DNA of 7,107 nt, from NCBI GenBank assembly GCA_017936245.1, contig JAGBFY010000136.1, positions 1 to 7,107 on the forward strand, read 5' to 3'. A model generated the notes under the pieces. The model did no database searches and was not told where the DNA came from. It saw only the letters and a list, made by a program, of their open reading frames with translations. Position 1 is the stretch's first letter; each line of letters opens with the position of its first letter. This stretch comes from Kiritimatiellia bacterium. GTDB taxonomy: Bacteria > Verrucomicrobiota > Kiritimatiellia > RFP12 > UBA1067. This document shows, piece by piece, positions 1-5,980 of this stretch. The position numbers and the translations under genes are program-made.

Positions 1-1479
1 ACCAGTGACAGCGGTTCTGGATATGGTGGATATGGTCTTAAGAATGTTTCAGCGATGCTCATTCCGGCGAATGGTGGGGATATATTTGTTTGGAAGGGTG
101 CAACTGCCGATGGATATCTGTCGCATGCCGGAAATTGGATTGGAGGTGTTGCACCAACTTCTGGAGCTAAACTATATTTTCGTGATCCAACTCCTGGCGT
201 GATCGTGAACGATTATGAGGACGGCACTTATTTTGAAGGGCTGTATTTCGCCGGAAGCGGTTCAAATACCGTGGAGTTCACAGGCAATGCCGTAAAGGTT
301 GCAACGATAGACAATCTTTCTGAAACAGCAGTCGTTCATATATCGGCGCCAGTCGTTTGCGAGGAAAACTTTGAGCCTTGGGTGGGAGGCGGTGTGTCGA
401 TAGATGTGTTGAACGTGTCGGAAACCCTTGCTCCGCGCGGCAATCGTCCGCTCGGCCCTCTCGGTACGGTACATGCCGGTATGCTTTCCGGAGGTAACAT
501 CCATACATGGAAAGGGGCTGTGTATGGCCTGGGCGGAGCATTTGTGCGTCAGACACTGAGCGGTTCCGCAAATGCGGCATTTGATTATCTGGATACGGCA
601 GGTTTTACTCGGGAGGTGTTTGAGATTTGTGGCACTAATACAGTGGCAAATAGACTGGAACTTCCTAACGGGCAGATATTTGCGGTCAAGGAAGGTCTCA
701 CATCTGTGCCGGATATCGGGGCTTCGGGCGAGGATTCTCATGTCAATCTCTCTGCTGCCGGACAGCTTCATATCCGTAGTTACTTGAACCAATACGAAAG
801 ACCGATTCGCTTTGAAGGGCAAGGTCGTGTGTCTTTCGGTGAAACCGGTTATGCTGAAGGACATTCCGATGTGTTTGACGGAGTTGCTTTCGGAACATTC
901 GGAAATGATTATATCGTCACAGGTGCCGCAAAGCCCGGCTCGGATGGAAAACTCAGATTTGCGGCTAAAGATCCTGACGGTACATTCCGTGCAGTTACTT
1001 TGACGTCCGCATTGCCTGAAGTTATGGGTGTTGAGATTCTAGACGGTGCGCTTAAAGCCGGTGAAGTTTTAAACGGCAGAAGTGTTGTAGTTTCGGGTGG
1101 CGTTTTCGAACCGATTACCCCGGTTATGCCTTCCGTGATTGAGTTCAGCGGTCTTGGCGGACTTTCAGCCACATCGGGCAATAATGTTGAACTTCGTGCG
1201 GGAAATTTCACCGGAATGCCCAAGACCTATCGTTTTACTGGTGGGTCGTCTATTTCAATCCCCGAGGTATCGATCAATCTTACAGGAGCTACGGTCATTT
1301 TCGATGCTGACTTCGGCACAAAAACAGATGTGCTCGCAGCCGCGTCTATTACAGGCTGTCCGCGAGTCATTTCCGCACGTACGGGTAAGACGATTCCTTA
1401 TTCTGTCAGTAAGAGGGGTGATCTCGCAGTGTTGACTGTTGCATCCACCAGCCCAAGCCTGAAAATTGTCATTAAATAA
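1..1479 (+). CDS. Secreted beta-rich surface protein, C-terminal part (autotransporter-repeat-like), 5' partial
   Basis: The frame is open from the first base, so this is the C-terminal 492 residues of a longer protein; the ATG at 55 is internal. The composition is that of an extracellular beta-helix or beta-sandwich protein: rich in Gly, Ser, Thr and Val, with alternating hydrophobic residues, no membrane segment and few Cys. Residues 28-115 (GDIFVWKGA, then GNWIGGVAP and KLYF) resemble the 'W-x-G ... NW-x-GG-x-AP' segments found in proteins with autotransporter-associated beta-strand repeats; a second WKGA occurs near residue 170. The end (SLKIVIK) shows no beta-barrel, LPXTG, PEP-CTERM or recognisable sorting domain. 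The role is probably surface structure or polysaccharide-related adhesion, which is inference from composition. No SD-linked gene follows, and there is no clear intrinsic terminator after the stop codon. Confidence 0.72.
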   Translation, partial: TSDSGSGYGGYGLKNVSAMLIPANGGDIFVWKGATADGYLSHAGNWIGGVAPTSGAKLYFRDPTPGVIVNDYEDGTYFEGLYFAGSGSNTVEFTGNAVKVATIDNLSETAVVHISAPVVCEENFEPWVGGGVSIDVLNVSETLAPRGNRPLGPLGTVHAGMLSGGNIHTWKGAVYGLGGAFVRQTLSGSANAAFDYLDTAGFTREVFEICGTNTVANRLELPNGQIFAVKEGLTSVPDIGASGEDSHVNLSAAGQLHIRSYLNQYERPIRFEGQGRVSFGETGYAEGHSDVFDGVAFGTFGNDYIVTGAAKPGSDGKLRFAAKDPDGTFRAVTLTSALPEVMGVEILDGALKAGEVLNGRSVVVSGGVFEPITPVMPSVIEFSGLGGLSATSGNNVELRAGNFTGMPKTYRFTGGSSISIPEVSINLTGATVIFDADFGTKTDVLAAASITGCPRVISARTGKTIPYSVSKRGDLAVLTVASTSPSLKIVIK

Positions 1480-1537
1480 CCTTTTTTGAACGATACCAGA
1501 CGAGATATTCTAATAAGGTGATTCAATTTTCCTGTTG

Positions 1538-1570
1538 AATAACTGGGGAATAGCTGGGGAATAGCTGGGG
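1538..1570. repeat. 11-bp tandem repeat, three copies
   Basis: AATAACTGGGG at 1538-1548 is followed by two exact copies of AATAGCTGGGG (1549-1559 and 1560-1570). The last copy runs directly into GGGGAGACACCCTG, the first of two related GACA(G)ACCCT-type motifs. Its function is unknown; short repeats of this kind can change copy number by slippage. Confidence 0.85.
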
Positions 1571-1702
1571 AGACACCCTGAGAAGAGTGATAATTTCACT
1601 TGTAAATCGGGTTGTTTTGTAAAGTAGCGTGGTTTTGGAGGTGCATAGGATTCTTGTGGGGACAGACCCTACAAAATGCAACGCGCAAGCTGCGCGTTGT
1701 AT
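1566..1702. repeat. REP/RAYT-like repeat remnant with 12-bp hairpin
   Basis: TGGGGAGACACCCTG (1566-1580) and TGGGGACAGACCCT (1657-1670) are related motifs in the same orientation. The second is followed by a hairpin with arms 1676-1687 and 1691-1702: 12 pairs, one of them G-U, with a 3-base loop AGC. From memory, GGGGACAGACCC-type sequences accompany REP elements mobilised by REP-associated tyrosine transposases (RAYT, Y1 family); no such transposase is in this window. No T-run follows the hairpin, so it is not an intrinsic terminator. Confidence 0.45.
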
Positions 1703-1753
1703 GGTTTGGGTTAATGTAAATGGATGGGATAGGATTTCGTCCGCACTATAATC

Positions 1754-1849
1754 TTGAGAAAAGCTTTTCAACTGATATTGTTTGCCGTTGCGGTGGTGAT
1801 GGCTGGAGCTGTCACGTGTTTGTCAGATATATTACCAAAGCATACCTAA
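1754..1849 (+). pseudogene. Possible relic: 31-codon ORF with signal-peptide-like sequence
   Basis: From TTG at 1754 to TAA at 1847 the frame reads (M)RKAFQLILFAVAVVMAGAVTC and ten further residues. A charged start, a long hydrophobic stretch and a Cys after GAVT look like a Sec or weak lipoprotein signal peptide, with no mature protein attached. An in-frame stop at 1730-1732 bounds it upstream. A perfect TATAAT (1747-1752) ends one base before the TTG, and there is no good ribosome binding site. It is most simply the leftover 5' end of a secreted-protein gene lost by deletion. Chance cannot be excluded at this length. Confidence 0.3.
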
Positions 1850-1894
1850 GTATGGAACGGTAATTACCAAAACAGAATATAGTATGGTTTGGTA
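1831..1894. promoter_or_regulatory. Inverted-repeat cluster upstream of the ATPase gene (possible operator)
   Basis: TACCAAAGCATAC (1833-1845) and GTATGGTTTGGTA (1882-1894) are inverted repeats matching at 12 of 13 positions. Between them GTATGGAACGGTA (1850-1862) is a weaker second right arm, and GGTAATTACC (1859-1868) is a perfect palindrome. ATTACCAAA occurs as a direct repeat at 1831 and 1863. The outer right arm ends exactly where a possible -35 hexamer (TTGTTC, 1895-1900) begins, so a protein bound here would touch RNA polymerase. An operator role is inference. Confidence 0.5.
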
Positions 1895-1923
1895 TTGTTC
1901 TTGTTTGACGTATTTGCTATAAT
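1895..1923 (+). promoter_or_regulatory. Promoter of the ATPase gene, extended -10 type
   Basis: A perfect extended -10 (TGC-TATAAT, 1915-1923) lies 17 bases downstream of a weak -35, TTGTTC (1895-1900). Only 7 bases separate the -10 from the ATG at 1931, so the transcript would begin at or within a few bases of the start codon, giving a leaderless or nearly leaderless mRNA. The GAGG at 1926-1929 is one base from the ATG, too close to act as a normal Shine-Dalgarno sequence. Confidence 0.65.
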
Positions 1924-1930
1924 TTGAGGC

Positions 1931-3133
1931 ATGAAAGCCATATCGAGAATATATGAGAGTGTTGTCAAACGCCATTTGGAGAATGAGCGCCAGATGGTAT
2001 TTTTGTCAGGTCCGCGCCAGGTGGGAAAAACAACTTTGTGTGAATGCTTCCAAACGTGCTATTTGAATTGGGATAAGGGCTCAGATAGAGATATAATATT
2101 GTCTGGAGAAGAAGAGGTGGCAAGAGTCACCGGATTAGAACAGGCGTGCAAAGTTCAACCTATATTGACATTTGATGAGCTTCACCATTATAAGCACTGG
2201 AAACGATTCCTCAAGGGTTTTTTTGACGGATACGGAAAGAAAACAAAAATTCTTGTAACGGGTAGTGCGCGTCTTAACGTGTACAAACGTGGTGGTGACA
2301 GTTTGATGGGGCGTTATTTTCCTTATCGTATGCACCCATTTTCACTTGGGGAAATTATCCATACGGATGTAGCAGAAACCGAAATCCGTGCTCCGATTGA
2401 TTCACTGCCTGAAGAAATGTGGAATCATCTTGTGAAGTTCGGAGGGTTCCCAGAGCCTTATGCCAGAGGAGATATCATGTTTCTGCGACGCTGGCAGAGG
2501 CTCAGGTTTGAACAGCTTGTTCGCGAAGATATTCGCAAGGATACGGCAATTCGTGAAATAGATCAGATTGAGTCGTTGGCACGTATTCTGTCGGAACGTT
2601 CGGGGGAACAGATTTCGTATGCATCTCTAGGTGCAGAGATTCAGATGAACGAAATTACGATTCGCAATTGGATTTCGACACTGTCATCTTTCTTTTATGG
2701 CTTTTGCCTGAAGCCATGGTCGCGTCATATTGCCAATGGAATTCGTAAGACTCCCAAATGGTATTTACGGGATTGGTCGGGCATCACGGATGTCGGTAAA
2801 CGCAATGAGACAATAGTTGCTTGTCATTTGCTTAAGGCTGTTGAATTCTGGACAGATATTGGATTGGGGGATTATGATCTTTTTTACCTGCGCGACAAGC
2901 AGAAACGAGAAGTGGATTTTCTAATTACCAAAGATGGTGAGCCATGGTTTATGGTGGAGGTGAAGACTTCGGATAGGTCATTATCCCCATCCTTGGCGCA
3001 TTTCCAGAAGCAGACAGGGGCTCAGTATGCTTTTCAAGTCGTGTTCGATTGGCCGTTTGAGCCTGTTGATGCGTTTTCTTATACTGAACCTATTGTGATT
3101 CCTGTGACAACATTACTTTCACAATTGGTGTAA
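1931..3133 (+). CDS. AAA_14/DUF4143 family ATPase with PD-(D/E)XK-like C-terminus
   Basis: This is a 400-residue P-loop ATPase of the widespread orphan family with an AAA_14 N-terminal domain and a DUF4143 C-terminal domain; its cellular role and substrate are not known. Walker A is GPRQVGKTT (residues 27-35), Walker B is LTFDE (79-83), and a sensor-like stretch KILVTGSARLN follows at about 105-115. The C-terminal part has REVDF with Asp329 and then VEVK with Glu343 and Lys345, the spacing of a PD-(D/E)XK nuclease-like fold. Length is normal for the family and the gene looks intact. The start follows an extended -10 by 7 bases. Over four sampled 60-base lines its GC is about 42%, against about 60% in four lines of the glycyl radical gene, which suggests a separate, possibly transferred origin. 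It ends 8 bases before a truncated activase copy and is not obviously part of the radical-enzyme cassette. Confidence 0.92.
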   Translation: MKAISRIYESVVKRHLENERQMVFLSGPRQVGKTTLCECFQTCYLNWDKGSDRDIILSGEEEVARVTGLEQACKVQPILTFDELHHYKHWKRFLKGFFDGYGKKTKILVTGSARLNVYKRGGDSLMGRYFPYRMHPFSLGEIIHTDVAETEIRAPIDSLPEEMWNHLVKFGGFPEPYARGDIMFLRRWQRLRFEQLVREDIRKDTAIREIDQIESLARILSERSGEQISYASLGAEIQMNEITIRNWISTLSSFFYGFCLKPWSRHIANGIRKTPKWYLRDWSGITDVGKRNETIVACHLLKAVEFWTDIGLGDYDLFYLRDKQKREVDFLITKDGEPWFMVEVKTSDRSLSPSLAHFQKQTGAQYAFQVVFDWPFEPVDAFSYTEPIVIPVTTLLSQLV

Positions 3134-3141
3134 AATATCTG

Positions 3142-3394
3142 ATTGCACAAGAAGTTCACCAAGGTGTCGAACCGTATTATAAAGAAGAACCTTGAACGGC
3201 TGGTTGAGGTTAAAGCGAAGATCGAGGTGCGTTGCCTTTCAGTGCCGAACTGTACGGACGGCGCGGATCTCGCCGCCCGCCACCGCTATCTCAACTCCAT
3301 CGGCATTCCGGAGTCGTCGATAGTCGATCTTAAATACTACGATTACGCCCGCTCCAAGTATCTTGCTCTCGGCATGAAGGATACAATGCCGTAA
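3142..3394 (+). pseudogene. Truncated copy of glycyl-radical activase, 3' end only
   Basis: This stretch matches 6553-6805, the 3' third of the intact activase, at 230 of 253 bases by hand alignment, without gaps and to the same stop codon; weak similarity continues about 12 bases past the stop. It encodes the last 83 residues (LHKKFTKVSNR to GMKDTMP) with three replacements (Glu-Val for Ala-Ala, Ser for Ala). The radical SAM CxxxCxxC, the GGEP motif and all of the N-terminal two thirds are missing. A TGA at 3140-3142 sits directly in front of the first shared Leu codon, and there is no ribosome binding site, so it is unlikely to be translated. The break begins 8 bases after the ATPase stop codon. 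It is the residue of a second activase gene. Confidence 0.93.
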
Positions 3395-3457
3395 TGATTT
3401 CTCATTTTCCCCATGTTTGGTGTTCAATTCTCTTACGATGTTTGAGAGCGTTTTTCT

Positions 3458-3487
3458 TACCACCGCATTTCGCAAAATGCGGTGGTA
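3458..3487. repeat. Perfect 13-bp inverted repeat (hairpin)
   Basis: Arms 3458-3470 (TACCACCGCATTT) and 3475-3487 are perfect reverse complements with a 4-base loop CGCA. On the plus strand no T-run follows; a TTTTT lies before the left arm, and read on the minus strand the hairpin is followed by A-rich sequence, so neither strand shows a standard intrinsic terminator. It could still stop or stabilise transcripts of the truncated activase, or be a dispersed repeat. Confidence 0.75.
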
Positions 3488-3561
3488 GATGGATTGTGAG
3501 AGGAATGGTATGAGGCTCCGTGAGTTTATTGGCGTTGCTTTGTGGGGAAGGTTCCGCATTG

Positions 3562-3575
3562 ACCATGTCCATGGT
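3562..3575. promoter_or_regulatory. Small dyad ACCATG-TC-CATGGT upstream of the radical enzyme
   Basis: A 6-bp perfect inverted repeat with a 2-base spacer lies about 80 bases upstream of the -10 box of the glycyl radical gene. It has the size of a regulator half-site pair but is short enough to occur by chance. Confidence 0.2.
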
Positions 3576-3653
3576 TTATAAACAATCGAATTTCGTGGTC
3601 TTTCGCAGAAACTCTGGACGTGAAACGGATGGAATCGGAAAAATGGAAAATCA

Positions 3654-3662
3654 TGGTATAAT
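3654..3662 (+). promoter_or_regulatory. Extended -10 promoter of the glycyl radical enzyme gene
   Basis: TGG-TATAAT is a perfect extended -10. The hexamer at the -35 distance (3634-3639, ATCGGA) does not resemble TTGACA. The box ends 8 bases before the ATG at 3671, the same geometry as at the ATPase gene, so a leaderless or nearly leaderless mRNA is expected. No Shine-Dalgarno sequence is visible in front of the ATG. Confidence 0.65.
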
Positions 3663-3670
3663 TACGCATC

Positions 3671-5917
3671 ATGAATAAGAAGAATAAGAATATCCTTGTC
3701 ATAGCTCTTCTGGCGGCTTTTCCGGCCGTGTCCTTCGCCCGTGGCGAAGGGTGGGTTCCTAAACCGCCAGAACCGCCGCCGCTTTCGACTTTGACGAATG
3801 AAGCGCGGTATATCGAGTGGAAATGGCGTTGTGATGTAACCGACCGTTCGACCGGTATAGATAATGCAACTGCTTGTGCCGACGTTCTGAAGCTTGCCGG
3901 GGAACTTGAACCGGTCGAGCCGTGGAACGTCGTCAAAGCCCGGTGTTTCGCCTATTTGTGCGATAATATCGCAATTGACGTATCTCCTTATGATTGGTTC
4001 CCCGCATTTGCCTGCTGGGATCGCTACAAAAGACCTTTGTCGAGCGTAATCTGGCGCAGAAACGGTAAAATCGGAGCGCAATTCTATCCGTCTATAGGAC
4101 AAGAGATAAATGAAGGGAACAGAATCGGCAAATGGATGGTCTGGAAGGACTTCGACCACATCATTCCGGAATGGGACAAGGTAATTTCCCTTGGCTTCCC
4201 GGGCATGAAGAAGCGTCTTCACGACAACTGGAAGGATAAACCGTACTACAAGGCTGTCGGCATGGCCTCGGATGCCATAGATCGTCTTCTCGACCGTCTC
4301 GCGGCGCAGGGTGAAAAGCGCGGCGGCGCACGCGCCGTCCGCCAGGCGGAATGCTTCCGCCGTCTGAAGACTTCGGCACCTCAGACCGCGTACGATGTGA
4401 TGCAGTTCATCTACCTTTACTTCGTTCTGAGCGAACATTTTGAAGCGGTTCAGGCGCGTTCGCTTTCGATCATCGATCAGACTCTCTGGCCGTACTACAA
4501 GGCGGATCTTGCCGCAGGACGCACGACCGAGGCTGAATTCCGCGAGCAGTTCAAGCACTTCCTGTGGCAGTGGGGGTCGATCGACAACTACTGGGGACAG
4601 CCGGTGACGATGGGCGGCACGAAGGCCGACGGCTCGACGGAATACAATCCGCTTTCGCTTATAATCCTCGATGTCATGGACGAGTGCAATCTTCCGAGTC
4701 CCAAATTCCACATGAAGGTCGCCGACAACACGCCGGACGCGATCCTTAAGAAGACTCTGGACATGGCCCGCCGTCACAGGTCGCTCTCCTTCATCGGGGA
4801 AAAGTCATGCCGCGCACTTCTCGAACACCGTGGCTATCCGGCAGACGAGGCGCGCCGTTTTGTGACTCGCGGATGCTATGAGTTTTCCACCCCGGAGGCC
4901 GGCAATGGGCTCGAGGGCGGACATGTGAATCTCGTCAAGGTGGTCGAGCTGCTTCTTACGGACGCGAAAGACGGAAAATTCGATGCGCCGGACTTCGCCG
5001 CTTTCAAGAAGGAATACATTGCGCGCGCCTGCGCCACCGCTAAGTGCGTCGGCGATTTCTTCTACGAGTTTGAGAAGCATCTTGACGACGTCAATCCTGC
5101 GCTCGTTGCCTCATTGGCCGGGGAGCACAGCGTGAAAACCGGCAAGGATGCCATGGCAAACGGTACGCGCACCGGCAACAATACCAGTACGTGCCTCTCC
5201 GGATTCGGTACCGCAATGGATGCGCTGATCGCAATCAAGGAAATCGTTTACGAGAAGCGTGAAATGTCTCTCAGGGAACTCGGATCGCTTATGGCGGACA
5301 ACTGGAAGGGGCGCGACGATCTCCGGCTCAGGATGCTCGCTTCAAAACGTAAATGGGGCAACAACGACATCGAGGTCAACAGAATGGCGCGTGAGATATC
5401 GAAGAGCCTGTCGGCTGTTGTGAACAGCAGGCCTAATTCCCGCGGTGGCCGATTCGGTATGAGTGGACACAATGCCCGTCAGTTTGTGGTTCAGGGGGCG
5501 AGGACAGGTGCAACGCCCGACGGAAGATTCAAGGGTGAAGAGTTCTCCAAGAATCTTTCGCCTACCATGGGTGTGGATACAGAAGGCGTGACAGCTCTCA
5601 TCAATACGCTATCCGCGCTCGACTCCATGGATTTCCCGGGCGATTTTCCGCTTGATGTGATGCTTCTGCCCTATACGGTGTCGGGAGACAAGGGTCTTGA
5701 GGTCATGAAAGTCCTCATCAACCGCTATTTCGACAACGGCGGCTTTGTGATCCAGTTCAACGTGTTTGATGCGGAAGAGCTTCGTGATGCACAGAAGCAT
5801 CCGGAGAAGTACGAGAATCTCCAGGTGCGTGTGTGCGGATGGAACGTCCGCTGGAACGATCTTCCCCGTGCAGAACAGGATGCCTACATCCGCCGCGCCG
5901 ATAATCTGATGAAATAG
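3671..5917 (+). CDS. Glycyl radical enzyme (PFL-like family) with N-terminal Sec signal peptide
   Basis: This 748-residue enzyme has full family length. It has the GRE signatures: thiyl Cys402 with Glu404 in GCYE (401-404), the GATPDGR segment near 613-619 with NLSP at 628-631, and the radical loop VRVCGW with Gly723, 25 residues from the end. In this family an activase makes a Gly radical that passes to the Cys and starts a C-C, C-O, C-N or C-S bond cleavage. GCxE is typical of dehydratase and other eliminating members rather than of pyruvate formate-lyase (Cys-Cys). The substrate is unknown. Residues 1-23 are a textbook signal peptide (MNKKNKN, hydrophobic ILVIALLAAF, SFA before Arg24), followed by a Pro-rich linker. 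An in-frame TAA at 3659-3661 fixes the start region, and the first internal ATG is Met156. Thirteen Cys is high for an exported protein but possible in an anaerobe. The activase gene follows. Confidence 0.95.
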   Translation: MNKKNKNILVIALLAAFPAVSFARGEGWVPKPPEPPPLSTLTNEARYIEWKWRCDVTDRSTGIDNATACADVLKLAGELEPVEPWNVVKARCFAYLCDNIAIDVSPYDWFPAFACWDRYKRPLSSVIWRRNGKIGAQFYPSIGQEINEGNRIGKWMVWKDFDHIIPEWDKVISLGFPGMKKRLHDNWKDKPYYKAVGMASDAIDRLLDRLAAQGEKRGGARAVRQAECFRRLKTSAPQTAYDVMQFIYLYFVLSEHFEAVQARSLSIIDQTLWPYYKADLAAGRTTEAEFREQFKHFLWQWGSIDNYWGQPVTMGGTKADGSTEYNPLSLIILDVMDECNLPSPKFHMKVADNTPDAILKKTLDMARRHRSLSFIGEKSCRALLEHRGYPADEARRFVTRGCYEFSTPEAGNGLEGGHVNLVKVVELLLTDAKDGKFDAPDFAAFKKEYIARACATAKCVGDFFYEFEKHLDDVNPALVASLAGEHSVKTGKDAMANGTRTGNNTSTCLSGFGTAMDALIAIKEIVYEKREMSLRELGSLMADNWKGRDDLRLRMLASKRKWGNNDIEVNRMAREISKSLSAVVNSRPNSRGGRFGMSGHNARQFVVQGARTGATPDGRFKGEEFSKNLSPTMGVDTEGVTALINTLSALDSMDFPGDFPLDVMLLPYTVSGDKGLEVMKVLINRYFDNGGFVIQFNVFDAEELRDAQKHPEKYENLQVRVCGWNVRWNDLPRAEQDAYIRRADNLMK

Positions 5918-5920
5918 AAT

Positions 5921-5967
5921 CTCCAAACAGTGGAAAACAGGTCAGACCTAAATTCCACTGTTTGGAG
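5921..5967 (+). repeat. Nested inverted repeat between radical enzyme and activase genes
   Basis: Arms 5921-5935 (CTCCAAACAGTGGAA) and 5953-5967 are perfect 15-bp reverse complements. The 17-base loop contains a second dyad, AGGTC-A-GACCT (5939-5949). It starts 3 bases after the stop codon of the radical enzyme, and its right arm runs into the activase ribosome binding site (GGAGGAAGG, 5964-5972). No T-run follows, so it is not an intrinsic terminator. It may stabilise the upstream message, lower activase translation, or be a dispersed palindromic repeat. Confidence 0.85.
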
Positions 5968-5972
5968 GAAGG
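5964..5972 (+). promoter_or_regulatory. Ribosome binding site of the activase gene
   Basis: GGAGGAAGG sits 8 bases before ATG 5981 and decides that start over the upstream GTG at 5930, which lies inside the hairpin arm. The first four bases, GGAG, are paired in the folded hairpin, so translation may depend on the hairpin being opened, for example by ribosomes finishing the upstream gene. Confidence 0.75.
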
Positions 5973-5980
5973 ATGTTAAT

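Larger units (their letters stand above)
1480..1930. other. 451-base non-coding region with repeats and regulatory signals
   Basis: I see no convincing intact gene on either strand. From left to right it holds a three-copy 11-bp tandem repeat (1538-1570), two copies of a GGGGA-(C)-AGACCCT-like motif (1566-1580 and 1657-1670), a 12-bp hairpin (1676-1702), a short ORF with a signal-peptide-like sequence (1754-1849), and inverted repeats (1831-1894) leading into the promoter of the ATPase gene. The 82-codon minus-strand reading frame over 1523-1771 crosses the repeats and has no recognisable protein features, so I do not call it. Confidence 0.7.

Noticed and set aside
1538..1702. CRISPR array
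   Set aside because: The 11-bp units are directly adjacent, without spacers, and no cas gene is near.
1523..1771. 82-codon minus-strand frame in the non-coding region
   Set aside because: It runs through the tandem repeat and the hairpin, has no recognisable domain and no convincing ribosome binding site.
1905..1910. TTGACG as the -35 box of the ATPase promoter
   Set aside because: It lies only 7 bases before TATAAT; the spacing rules it out, and TTGTTC at 1895 has the correct 17-base spacing.
3143..3394. A separate small functional protein of 83 residues
   Set aside because: It is the exact C-terminal end of the activase, lacks every catalytic motif, and has only a TTG start directly after a stop with no ribosome binding site.
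3662..4777. Long (371-codon) open frame on the minus strand opposite the radical enzyme
   Set aside because: It is antisense to a gene with clear motifs, has no family features, and arises from the GC-rich codon use of the sense gene.
3671..5917. Calling the enzyme pyruvate formate-lyase (pflB)
   Set aside because: The active site is GCYE rather than the adjacent Cys pair of PflB, so pyruvate formate-lyase activity is unlikely.
5930..5980. GTG at 5930 as the start of the activase
   Set aside because: It lies inside the hairpin arm without a ribosome binding site, while ATG 5981 has GGAGGAAGG at 8 bases.
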